IMG/VR virus record: IMGVR_UViG_3300025410_000070 | Span: 1 to 28,595 of that record | Length of the DNA: 28,595 nucleotides | From: a virus | Direction: 5' to 3' (one strand) | Part shown: piece after piece, positions 5,106-11,207 of the stretch | How the letters are laid out: each line of letters starts with the position of its first letter | How positions within the stretch are numbered: position 1 is the first letter of the stretch | Notes under the pieces: generated by a model | The model's database searches: none | What the model saw: only the letters and a program-made list of their open reading frames with translations | Told to the model about the DNA's origin: nothing | Made by a program: the position numbers and the translations under genes

Positions 5106-6575
5106 ATGTTTCAGGTGATCTGTTTAGAAACGGGTGAAGCACTTAAAGATGGTCAAGGTAATGTCATTAGCTATGAACAAGGCAGCAATGCCGCATTTTG
5201 GGCAAATCAATTCACTGTCGATACTGGCAAGAAGCACCAAGTTAGACGGGTAGCAAGTAATGAAGATTGGCGTAAGCGTGAGATGGATAAATTCACCAAT
5301 GGCGAATACGATATACCGTTTTGGCTAGTGTCATATGCCGAAACACTATCTCAATATGGTTATGATGGGCATGATCGCTTTGTTCACGTAAGCAAGTTAG
5401 ACCCTAGCAAGATCGCATATACGCAAGATGCTGATAAAGGTGAGCGTAATATCCAAACGCAAATAAAAGTCGGGTCATATATTCAACAATCGACTAAAGA
5501 AATGCCTATGATGATTGTGCGCGAGATATCACTTGCCCATGCCAAGCATTACGCACCTAATGAAGTGCAATTTGCTATAAGTGCTGATGATATTGTCGAA
5601 GTATACGCTAACGGGCCGAATTCCTGCATGGGCGGACAAGACACTAGCGGCAGAGTTTCTAGTGGTAAAAAAGACGCATCATTCTTTAACTATATTAACG
5701 ATGTGTCATGCCATCCGGTTTCCGTTTATGGTGATAGCGATTTATCACTTGCTTATATTAAGGATGATGATCGCATCACGGCTCGATGCCTAGTTTGGGC
5801 AGATCGAAAGATATTTGGCAGATCATATGGTGATAGTGAGCGTATCGAAAGCGCATTACGCAATCTTGGCTATCAATTTGGATACTTTAATGGTGCAAAG
5901 ATTAAGCACATTATTTGCGAGAATAATCGCGAAATAGTGTTGCCATATCTTGACCATACCCAACACGTTAAAGTGCTAAATAGCGAATGGTTAGAAATAG
6001 ATCGTAATGGTGACATTTTAGGTGATAGCACGAATGGCATAGCTAATCTAAATCAAGAGAGTTGCGAAAATTGCGAGGATACCTGCCGTGAAACCTATGA
6101 AGTTTACACCGGTAGAAGATATAGCCAATCATGGTGTGAAGGATGCCGCGATAATAACGCATTTTATTGCACTGGCACTGATCTATACGTCGATAACGAT
6201 GAAGAAACAACAATCGATGGTGATAGTTATGCGTCATGGTACGCAAACGATAACGCACACTATTGCGAATATAGTGAACAGTGGACATTCGGCGAGACTG
6301 TTACCGTTCATCGCATGACCCCTACCGGAAGAATACTTGGCCAAGAATGCATCATCGATATAATAGATGATCATGCTTTCATGTGCCGTATTAGCAATGA
6401 GCATTATGAAACGGAATTTATGGTTAAAGATGTTTGGACAGATGAGCCAAGAGCGATTTGCCATTATCCTAATGATATACCATCGTGGTATATTGGTGAG
6501 ATAGTTTATAAAGACCCTGCCCAATGTCAGATGACGGTAATAGCAACTTATCAAGGGTACGCATTGGTAGCATAA
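5106..6575 (+). CDS. Conserved phage protein of unknown function with C-terminal Cys-cluster
   Basis: A 489-residue protein. ATG 5106 is preferred because AAAGGA lies 7 bases upstream; an ATG at 5064 lacks a ribosome site and falls inside a leader stem-loop. Notable segments are ANGPNSCMGG (about residue 167), then DLSLAYI, ITARCLVWADRK and GRSYGD. These resemble a conserved unknown phage family with an ARCxVW...YGD core. From about residue 320 there is a CENCEDTC cluster, then CEGC and a YC pair, suggesting a zinc-binding ribbon. No polymerase, nuclease or ligase motif is recognised. It is followed by three stem-loops and the exopeptidase gene on the same strand, and shares their codon habits. 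Function unknown. Confidence 0.75.
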   Translation: MFQVICLETGEALKDGQGNVISYEQGSNAAFWANQFTVDTGKKHQVRRVASNEDWRKREMDKFTNGEYDIPFWLVSYAETLSQYGYDGHDRFVHVSKLDPSKIAYTQDADKGERNIQTQIKVGSYIQQSTKEMPMMIVREISLAHAKHYAPNEVQFAISADDIVEVYANGPNSCMGGQDTSGRVSSGKKDASFFNYINDVSCHPVSVYGDSDLSLAYIKDDDRITARCLVWADRKIFGRSYGDSERIESALRNLGYQFGYFNGAKIKHIICENNREIVLPYLDHTQHVKVLNSEWLEIDRNGDILGDSTNGIANLNQESCENCEDTCRETYEVYTGRRYSQSWCEGCRDNNAFYCTGTDLYVDNDEETTIDGDSYASWYANDNAHYCEYSEQWTFGETVTVHRMTPTGRILGQECIIDIIDDHAFMCRISNEHYETEFMVKDVWTDEPRAICHYPNDIPSWYIGEIVYKDPAQCQMTVIATYQGYALVA

Positions 6576-6636
6576 CAATAGTTATGACGCATCGTGGCAG
6601 CATGATGCGTTATAGCGATTGTTAATGTGACAATCG
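6571..6636 (+). repeat. Three consecutive perfect stem-loops between two genes
   Basis: CATAAC-AATA-GTTATG (6571-6586), ACGCATC-N10-GATGCGT (6587-6610) and CGATTGT-N7-ACAATCG (6616-6636) lie almost end to end between the Cys-rich gene and the exopeptidase gene. The first includes the upstream stop codon. No U-tract follows. They could mark RNA processing or stabilise the two transcript halves, and they match the style of the stem-loops at 3901-3952. Confidence 0.7.
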
Positions 6637-6654
6637 ATAGCGAAAGAAACCAAC

Positions 6655-7683
6655 ATGACAAAAACAATGTTAGAACGTAAGAAACCTAAGTTGATATGCG
6701 ATAACCCAATCAATACATTGGGCAAGATGATGCAAACGATGCGCCCATCTAACACTAAAACGCTATACAATTTTATAGATGATTACATTTTACCACTAGG
6801 TGCAACATTAGATCATGCGGGTAATGCCGTTATTCGCATTGGTGACAGTAAAGTATTATGGTCATCTCATACCGATACCGTGCACCGCGTATCGGGTCAT
6901 CAGCGCATCGTGGTCAATGGTGATATGCTTAAGTTGGGGCATGGGTCACTATCTAATTGTTTAGGTGCAGATTGCACCACTGGTGTTTGGTTAATGCGCG
7001 AGATGATCTTAAATAATGTTGCAGGGTTATATGTCTTTCACGATAGTGAAGAAATAGGCGGCATTGGGTCATCTTGGTTAGCTAAACACCATAACGGGTT
7101 ATTAGATGGTATTGATTACGCGATAGCGTTTGATCGCAAGGGTTATGATAGCATCATCACTCACCAATCAGGCGGCAGATGCGCTAGTGATGCTTTTGCT
7201 AAATCATTAGCTAAACAATTACCAAACGCATATGAAACCGACGACACTGGCACTTTTACTGATACCGCCAATTACACTAGCGTTATCGGCGAATGCACCA
7301 ATATTAGCGTAGGTTACTTTGCACAACATACCGCCAATGAAACGCAATCGATTAGCCATGCCCTAGAATTGCGCGATGCAATGTTGCGCTTTGACGAAAG
7401 CAAATTGGTCAAGTCACGTAATGCAGGTGATATTGACCCTGATAGTTTCGATTATCGCTTTGGTAGTTATGATCGCAATTATAAGGGTTATTATAGCGAC
7501 AATGGCTATTACGATTATGGTTTCAAATCCGATACCAAAGGCAAGAAACGGTCTTATAACAGTTTCTACGATATGGTTGATTATATCCAAGATAATGCTG
7601 ATGCCGTTGCCGATATGCTTGATCAGTATGGTATCACGTTAGATGACATTATCGATCACGTCGAAGGGTCAAATAAAGGTTAA
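6655..7683 (+). CDS. Phage-encoded zinc exopeptidase (MH-clan, M20/M28/M42-like)
   Basis: A 342-residue protein with the full metal-site pattern of co-catalytic zinc exopeptidases. H72 and D74 lie in SHTDTVH, the bridging D106 in GADCTTG, and E132-E133 in HDSEEIGGIGSS. D160 lies in AIAFDRKG and H225 in GYFAQHTANE. D74 and E132 would be catalytic and the others would hold two zincs. In known families these enzymes remove N-terminal residues or split small peptides or amides; the substrate here is unknown. Residues 255-305 form a Tyr/Asp/Gly-rich linker (YKGYYSDNGYYDYGF) before a helical C-terminus, an unusual appendage. There is no signal peptide, so it is probably cytoplasmic. It follows the Cys-rich gene and precedes a small membrane peptide. 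Confidence 0.8.
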   Translation: MTKTMLERKKPKLICDNPINTLGKMMQTMRPSNTKTLYNFIDDYILPLGATLDHAGNAVIRIGDSKVLWSSHTDTVHRVSGHQRIVVNGDMLKLGHGSLSNCLGADCTTGVWLMREMILNNVAGLYVFHDSEEIGGIGSSWLAKHHNGLLDGIDYAIAFDRKGYDSIITHQSGGRCASDAFAKSLAKQLPNAYETDDTGTFTDTANYTSVIGECTNISVGYFAQHTANETQSISHALELRDAMLRFDESKLVKSRNAGDIDPDSFDYRFGSYDRNYKGYYSDNGYYDYGFKSDTKGKKRSYNSFYDMVDYIQDNADAVADMLDQYGITLDDIIDHVEGSNKG

Positions 7684-7688
7684 CCAAC

Positions 7689-7793
7689 ATGACAATAGCA
7701 GATACATTAGATGCGTTAATTGAGCCTAGCTTGTGGCTAGGTTTGATCGCGATGATATGGATGATTAGCGATGTGATCTTCACTAGTCGTTAG
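7689..7793 (+). CDS. 34-residue predicted single-helix membrane peptide
   Basis: An ATG five bases after the exopeptidase stop opens a 34-codon frame ending at TAG 7793. The product has a charged start (MTIADTLDALIEP) and a hydrophobic run (SLWLGLIAMIWMI) long enough for one short membrane helix, then SDVIFTSR. The spacing gives coupled translation: the preceding CAAC-ATGAC context matches that before the exopeptidase start (CCAACATGAC in both). It is the last gene before the terminator at 7815. Holin-like or toxin-like roles are possible but unsupported. Confidence 0.55.
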   Translation: MTIADTLDALIEPSLWLGLIAMIWMISDVIFTSR

Positions 7794-7814
7794 ATCATCC
7801 GGCAGCGAGACTAG

Positions 7815-7848
7815 GCACTAGGGCATTAACTTGTCCTAGTGCTTTTTT
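7815..7848 (+). terminator. Strong intrinsic terminator
   Basis: GCACTAGG (7815-7822) pairs perfectly with CCTAGTGC (7835-7842) around a 12-base loop and is followed immediately by six T. It ends the plus-strand unit containing the Cys-rich protein, exopeptidase and membrane peptide. Confidence 0.9.
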
Positions 7849-8080
7849 GTCGTCTTTTTTTTAATCGATTGATCGCGATCTTTCGAAACGATGACCCGTG
7901 CCTGGAGCCTGGCCCTGGAGCAGAACCCAAAATCAAAACCAATTCGGTTTTAGAAATGCCATTTGGATTTGGATTTGGATTTGGATTTGGATATTGAAAA
8001 TGAAATTAGATTTGGATTTGGAATTGGATTTGGAGTTGGATTTTAGTTTGGATTTGGATTTAAAATGTTACAAATATAAC
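7849..8080. repeat. Non-coding spacer with CCTGG cluster and ATTTGG hexamer array
   Basis: After the terminator come a T-run, three CCTGG words within 18 bases (7901-7918), and then an ATTTGG array. Five perfect tandem copies fill 7961-7990, and degenerate copies continue to about 8061. The frame through it would read as alternating Ile-Trp then Leu-Asp, typical of translated repeat DNA, and it runs over the next promoter, so I do not call a gene. The array could be an iteron-like origin element, a slippage-prone spacer or a protein-binding array. Confidence 0.75.
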
Positions 8081-8110
8081 TTGACGAACAAACCCACACA
8101 TGACTATAAA
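8081..8110 (+). promoter_or_regulatory. Promoter for the methyltransferase operon
   Basis: TTGACG (8081-8086) and TATAAA (8105-8110) are spaced by 18 bases. They lie just after the hexamer array and about 70 bases before the first gene, which has a strong AAGGAG ribosome site. Confidence 0.65.
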
Positions 8111-8181
8111 ACCCTTATGGATGAAAATACCTATAAATTGGGCCTATTTTTATCCATTAGACAAAAAAAGGAGTAATAACA

Positions 8182-8409
8182 ATGAGACAAGCAGACGAAG
8201 TTTTATTTACCGCATTTGCATTAGGCGCATTATCAGTCATCCTAGATCGGGGTGAACTTGAATTCGATATTTGGTTGGCTATGGGGTCAGGTTGGAATGT
8301 CAACCTATTCAGCAATAGCGAATCAGTTATGGCGACCGCCTACCCAGTGAAAAACGGCTTGATGGACACAAATCATGCCCATCATATTTACACCGAATAT
8401 TTACAGTGA
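8182..8409 (+). CDS. Small hypothetical phage protein
   Basis: A 75-residue protein opening the 8.2-11.7 kb plus-strand operon. AAGGAG sits about 9 bases before ATG 8182. The N-terminal half is fairly hydrophobic (VLFTAFALGALSVILDRGEL) but the later part is polar and contains a His-rich end (NHAHHIYTEY). The hydrophobic part may be a buried helix or a weak membrane segment. No family recognised. Confidence 0.7.
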   Translation: MRQADEVLFTAFALGALSVILDRGELEFDIWLAMGSGWNVNLFSNSESVMATAYPVKNGLMDTNHAHHIYTEYLQ

Positions 8410-8416
8410 GGAAAAG

Positions 8417-8620
8417 ATGTCAAAATTTAAGGTAACGATTAAGAAAGAACAATCAATAATTGTTGAAGCTAAAGATAATAAAGAGGCTTTGGTAATTGCT
8501 GATATGGAAAGTAATGACGATGATTGGGAAGATGAATACGTAATCTTTCCGTTACACGTTGAGTTATATAACGGCCCATTAGACGCATTTAACCCAGATT
8601 ATCCAAATGAAAGACAGTAA
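8417..8620 (+). CDS. Small hypothetical protein
   Basis: A 67-residue protein beginning MSKFKVTIKKEQSIIVEAKD. ATG 8417 is chosen over an in-frame ATG at 8375 because GAGGAAAAG directly precedes it, and the upstream choice would overlap the previous gene extensively. The sequence suggests a beta-alpha-beta unit: KFKVTIKKEQSIIVEA strands, then NKEALVIADMES helix. It ends with an acidic and aromatic tail. No recognised family. Confidence 0.7.
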   Translation: MSKFKVTIKKEQSIIVEAKDNKEALVIADMESNDDDWEDEYVIFPLHVELYNGPLDAFNPDYPNERQ

Positions 8621-8621
8621 A

Positions 8622-8903
8622 ATGACCAAGAAAATGGATTGGATTAAAGAATACCGTGCCGACATTCAGTCATGCTATGGCGATGACCCTGTAGAGGGCT
8701 ATATTTACCATTTTGGCGAACCCGATACAGAATGGTTTGAGAATAACCTTCATATCTATAAGAATACCCACTTCCCGCATGGGGAGTGGTACCTTTGCAT
8801 TGGCAACCAAGAATGGGAGTCAGATGATTTGGAAGAGTTGGAAAGTATTCTTTGGAAAGAAGCCATTAGCTTGGGCCGCACCCAATATGCGGGTGAGCCA
8901 TGA
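8622..8903 (+). CDS. Hypothetical phage protein
   Basis: A 93-residue acidic protein rich in W and E (for example DTEWFENNLHIYKNTHF and GNQEWESDDLEELESILWKE). Two starts are possible: ATG 8607, overlapping the previous gene, or ATG 8622, one base after its stop. Neither has a strong ribosome site; I use 8622. It ends in an ATGA overlap with the methyltransferase gene, so both are probably translated together. The fold could be a small alpha/beta domain. Function unknown. Confidence 0.65.
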   Translation: MTKKMDWIKEYRADIQSCYGDDPVEGYIYHFGEPDTEWFENNLHIYKNTHFPHGEWYLCIGNQEWESDDLEELESILWKEAISLGRTQYAGEP

Positions 8904-9796
8904 AATGGGCTTATTACAATGAAATTGACCCGTTTGCCGCGCAATGGTTGAAAAACCTGATTAAGGGGGGGCTTATTCCGAATGGCGAAGTTGATGAAAG
9001 ATCAATTATCGATGTTAAACCTGATGACGTCAAAGGATTTACCCAAGTCCACTTCTTCGCAGGTATCGGTGGATGGGCATATGCAACCAAACTTGCGCGA
9101 TGGCCCATCGACAAACCAATTTGGACGGGAAGTTGCCCCTGCCAACCATTCAGCGTTGCCGGAAACCAAAAAGGGCAGAAAGACGAAAGACATCTCTGGC
9201 CCACCTTCTTTAGCCTCATTAAAGCCTGTAGGCCCGATGTGGTTATGGGAGAGCAGGTTGCGGCAGCGGTTGGCAAGTCTTGGCTCGACGGAGTGTTCAC
9301 TGACTTGGAAGGCATCAATTACTCCGCAGGGGCGACCGTTGTTCCGGCTTGTGCCGTCAACGCACCGCACCGCAGGGACAGACTTTGGTTTGTGGCGAAG
9401 TCCTCAAGCGTCAGAGGCGACGAGGGGTCCGAAAACGGAGAAGTTTTACAAGCATTGCATCCAAACGGGTCAGTCAATGGTAACACTGACGGATCAGACA
9501 CGACACGCGATGTGGCCTACCCCATCGTCGAGGGACGGCAAGGGTGGCTATCAGGGTGGTCGGATACGGAATGGCAAACTGTCGAACGATACGTTGGACG
9601 TGACGGCCCAACACACTGGTCAAATGCAGGTTGGATTGGAGGGGCAGACGGCAAACAAAGGCGGTTTGAACCCTCAATTCGTCTGTTGGCTTATGGGGTT
9701 TCCGCCAGAGTGGGAAAGCTACGCGCCTACGGCAACGCCATCGTCCCGCAAGTCGCGGCAGAAATAATGAAAGCATATTTGGATTCACACGGCTAA
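8900..9796 (+). CDS. C5-cytosine DNA methyltransferase
   Basis: A 298-residue enzyme that would transfer methyl from S-adenosylmethionine to C5 of cytosine in DNA. Visible motifs are FAGIGG (residues 53-58, cofactor binding), PCQPFS (80-85, catalytic C81), GEQV (117-120, in the place of the usual ENV), HRRDRLWFV (157-165) and GNAIVPQVA near the C-terminus. The N-terminal 50 residues precede motif I, as in many phage relatives. The region between about 166 and 265 would recognise the target; its site cannot be read from sequence. The GEQV variant recurs in phage members. The start overlaps the previous stop (ATGA). A second long frame overlaps it, described separately. No cognate restriction gene is visible. 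Confidence 0.93.
   Translation: MKWAYYNEIDPFAAQWLKNLIKGGLIPNGEVDERSIIDVKPDDVKGFTQVHFFAGIGGWAYATKLARWPIDKPIWTGSCPCQPFSVAGNQKGQKDERHLWPTFFSLIKACRPDVVMGEQVAAAVGKSWLDGVFTDLEGINYSAGATVVPACAVNAPHRRDRLWFVAKSSSVRGDEGSENGEVLQALHPNGSVNGNTDGSDTTRDVAYPIVEGRQGWLSGWSDTEWQTVERYVGRDGPTHWSNAGWIGGADGKQRRFEPSIRLLAYGVSARVGKLRAYGNAIVPQVAAEIMKAYLDSHG
8982..9767 (+). CDS. Long frame nested in the methyltransferase gene, protein-like (WPTP/LTWK type)
   Basis: A 261-codon frame lies almost wholly inside the methyltransferase gene, shifted by one base. Its distal half reads like a real family product. It has SLTWKASITPQGRPL (near residue 107), STHRTAG, GLWRSPQASEATRG, MWPTPSSRDGKGGYQGG (near 177), LNPQFVCWLMGFPPEW (229-244) and ATPSSRKSRQK at the end. 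I recall LTWK, WPTP and LNPxFxxWLMG as recurring segments in phage methyltransferase-associated proteins. The start is uncertain: ATG 8982 has no clear ribosome site, so expression might need frameshifting or internal initiation. It could alternatively be a relic of a fused or tandem second gene. Confidence 0.5.
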   Translation: MAKLMKDQLSMLNLMTSKDLPKSTSSQVSVDGHMQPNLRDGPSTNQFGREVAPANHSALPETKKGRKTKDISGPPSLASLKPVGPMWLWESRLRQRLASLGSTECSLTWKASITPQGRPLFRLVPSTHRTAGTDFGLWRSPQASEATRGPKTEKFYKHCIQTGQSMVTLTDQTRHAMWPTPSSRDGKGGYQGGRIRNGKLSNDTLDVTAQHTGQMQVGLEGQTANKGGLNPQFVCWLMGFPPEWESYAPTATPSSRKSRQK

Positions 9797-9830
9797 ACCA
9801 TGTTGACACCGTGTGTAATATTGGTAACAT
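9786..9830 (+). promoter_or_regulatory. Promoter with inverted repeat over the -35 region
   Basis: TTGACA (9803-9808) is followed after 16 bases by TAACAT (9825-9830), about 34 bases before the next start. CACACGG (9786-9792) and CCGTGTG (9809-9815) form a 7-base inverted repeat bracketing the -35 box. This could be an operator or the 3' hairpin of the methyltransferase transcript. Confidence 0.55.
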
Positions 9831-9863
9831 AACAATGTCACAACGCAAAGAAAGGTTACAAAC

Positions 9864-10193
9864 ATGACATACATACCTGCAATGGATTTGGTTGGCCTAT
9901 CGGATACCGCCTTGGTTGATGAAGCCGCGAAGATTGATATGACCATCAAAGCCCTGACAAAAAAGTTGGATGAGGCTAAGGCTATCATCCGCTCCCGTGG
10001 AGTTGATGAGTTACTTGGCACTAACTTTAGGGCCACCGTATCCACCCCATCAGTCCGTTGGACATTGGATACCGAACGGGTCAAGACCGAAATGGGTGAA
10101 ATCTGGTATACATCGCGGTGCAAGGTATCCCAACCATCGCCATCAGTCAGCTTCAAGCCATATATTTCACTTGGGAATATCCAAGTCGCATGA
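9864..10193 (+). CDS. Conserved phage hypothetical protein with coiled-coil N-terminus
   Basis: A 109-residue protein. Residues 10-45 are predicted to form a long helix (DEAAKIDMTIKALTKKLDEA), followed by GVDELLGTNFRATVSTPSVR and WTLDTERVKTEMG. This arrangement resembles a recurring phage family in which a helical hairpin precedes an (G)T-x-FRATVS strand and a basic TLD segment. The family has no assigned activity to my knowledge. AAAGG lies about 9 bases before ATG 9864. Its own promoter (9803-9830) allows expression independent of the methyltransferase. Confidence 0.75.
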   Translation: MTYIPAMDLVGLSDTALVDEAAKIDMTIKALTKKLDEAKAIIRSRGVDELLGTNFRATVSTPSVRWTLDTERVKTEMGEIWYTSRCKVSQPSPSVSFKPYISLGNIQVA

Positions 10194-10221
10194 TTTTGCC
10201 TTGGGTTATGAAAAAGAAGAA

Positions 10222-10249
10222 AACACGCGACCTTACGGGGCCGCGTGTT
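10222..10249 (+). repeat. Stem-loop AACACGCG/CGCGTGTT after the preceding gene
   Basis: An 8-base GC-rich perfect stem (10222-10229 with 10242-10249) with a 12-base loop lies about 30 bases after the stop at 10193. There is no T-tract, so it may be a rho-type, processing or attenuating hairpin rather than a full terminator. Confidence 0.55.
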
Positions 10250-10299
10250 CGATCCTGGCTTATTGCCAAATACAAAATAGTTCAATCAACCCCCGACAC

Positions 10300-10315
10300 G
10301 TTAACATGTGTTAAC
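10300..10315 (+). promoter_or_regulatory. Operator-like palindrome GTTAACA-TG-TGTTAAC
   Basis: Seven-base perfect arms flank a two-base centre, 22 bases upstream of the start at 10338. The size and symmetry suit a dimeric regulator, or a short hairpin in the leader. No clear -35/-10 pair is visible around it. Confidence 0.45.
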
Positions 10316-10337
10316 ATCACCGAAGAAAGGCAGAAGA

Positions 10338-10619
10338 ATGGATCAAGAAAATGAAAAGATGATTACGGTTACCCTTAAAGTTCCAGAACGTGTCGGTAAG
10401 ATACTTTGGGTTTTGGGGGACGAAAGCTTTGCCGCAATCAGTGGTTTTGACGAAATGGAAGCAATTAGACAGTTTGCTTACATTGCTGATGTTTCTAACT
10501 TTATGCAAAAGCTGAAGGATGGTTTGATGGTTGGAACATTTGCGGCAATTATGGAAACAGTCTCCGACGTAGTAGATGATATGTATGGAGACGACGAAGA
10601 TGAAGGAGCATTACACTAA
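10338..10619 (+). CDS. Hypothetical protein
   Basis: A 93-residue protein starting MDQENEKMITVTLKVPERVG. ATG 10338 follows an AGAAAGG ribosome site; an in-frame ATG at 10308 falls inside the palindrome and is less likely. The MITVTLKVPERVGKIL segment looks like the N-terminal strand and helix of ribbon-helix-helix-type proteins, but the rest (helical, ending DDMYGDDEDEG) does not let me confirm that. Its stop overlaps the next start as TAATG. Function unknown; a small DNA-binding or regulatory role is a possibility only. Confidence 0.65.
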   Translation: MDQENEKMITVTLKVPERVGKILWVLGDESFAAISGFDEMEAIRQFAYIADVSNFMQKLKDGLMVGTFAAIMETVSDVVDDMYGDDEDEGALH

Positions 10620-10909
10620 TGGCTATTCGCATTGCATCAGTTGAAGAACCTATTTTGGATAAACCTAAAAAGCATCTAAAACAAAAAGCCGTTGTTAAGC
10701 CAAAGGCCAAGAAAGCTGAAGATGGTAGGAAGCGTTCTGGATTTGCATCCATGACCCCTGAGCGGCGCAAAGAAGTGGCGTCAAAGGGTGGGAAAAGTGT
10801 TGCCAAAGAAAAACGGTTTTGGACGGCCAACCCAGAAAAGGCTAAACAAGCACGACAGACCGTAATGGATAACCGCAAAGCGAGAAGTTTGGCTAATGGG
10901 CAAACTTAA
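10619..10909 (+). CDS. Basic KGG-motif protein
   Basis: A 96-residue, Lys-rich protein. A disordered basic N-terminus leads to GFASMTPERRKEVASKGGKS (about residues 41-60). This is the KGG-type repeat known from bacterial stress-associated Gsi/con-10-like proteins and from many small phage proteins. A second half-motif continues (FWTANPEKAKQARQ). The basic character suggests nucleic-acid contact, but no activity is established. It begins on the TAATG of the upstream stop and overlaps the next gene by 14 bases. Confidence 0.7.
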   Translation: MAIRIASVEEPILDKPKKHLKQKAVVKPKAKKAEDGRKRSGFASMTPERRKEVASKGGKSVAKEKRFWTANPEKAKQARQTVMDNRKARSLANGQT

Positions 10910-11207
10910 AGATAGTTTGTATTCACCGGACTTGGCCGTTCGTTGGTTAGGTCCATACCCTTTATCCGACCCCACAGAGGAAGAAATGACAGGTTTCCAA
11001 TCTAAACGACAAAGTACAACATCGCGATATGCTGATGATGAGACGGTAAAAGAACTTATCCGTTTGCGGGTTGAAAATGACAATTTAAGGAAACAATTAG
11101 CTGAAACCAAATTATGCTCATGTAAAAAGCGTGACATGGAATTGGATCAGATGTTTGCTTACTTTGAAGATCCGTTTGGAACAAACAAATTCAATGGTGG
11201 CGAGTAA
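10896..11207 (+). CDS. Hypothetical protein with coiled-coil segment
   Basis: A 103-residue frame. Residues 45-75 (DDETVKELIRLRVENDNLRK onward) form a clear short coiled coil, followed by a CSCKK segment and an acidic C-terminus. ATG 10896 overlaps the preceding gene but lacks a strong ribosome site. ATG 10986, giving 73 residues (MTGFQSKRQ), has an excellent AGAGGA just upstream and may be the true or a second start. The stop overlaps the GcrA-like gene's start (TAATG). No known family. Confidence 0.6.
   Translation: MGKLKDSLYSPDLAVRWLGPYPLSDPTEEEMTGFQSKRQSTTSRYADDETVKELIRLRVENDNLRKQLAETKLCSCKKRDMELDQMFAYFEDPFGTNKFNGGE

Noticed and set aside
6234-6578. Minus-strand 114-codon frame opposite the Cys-rich gene
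   Set aside because: Complementary to a well-supported gene, no ribosome site, Ile/Tyr-rich shadow composition.
7898-8176. Open frame through the ATTTGG array (Ile-Trp then Leu-Asp runs)
   Set aside because: It is translated repeat DNA, has no ribosome site, and covers the promoter and ribosome site of the next gene.
9002-9370. Minus-strand open frames in the methyltransferase region
   Set aside because: They mirror the coding strand's bias, lack ribosome sites and show no family-like segments, unlike the shifted plus-strand frame.
10240-10260. GTTCGATCC resembling a tRNA T-loop
   Set aside because: No T-stem, acceptor stem or anticodon arm can be drawn around it; no tRNA gene was seen anywhere in the window.
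10208-10354. Basic 48-residue frame MKKKKTRDLTGPRV...
   Set aside because: Contains a stem-loop and the palindrome, lacks a ribosome site and overlaps the start of the real gene at 10338.
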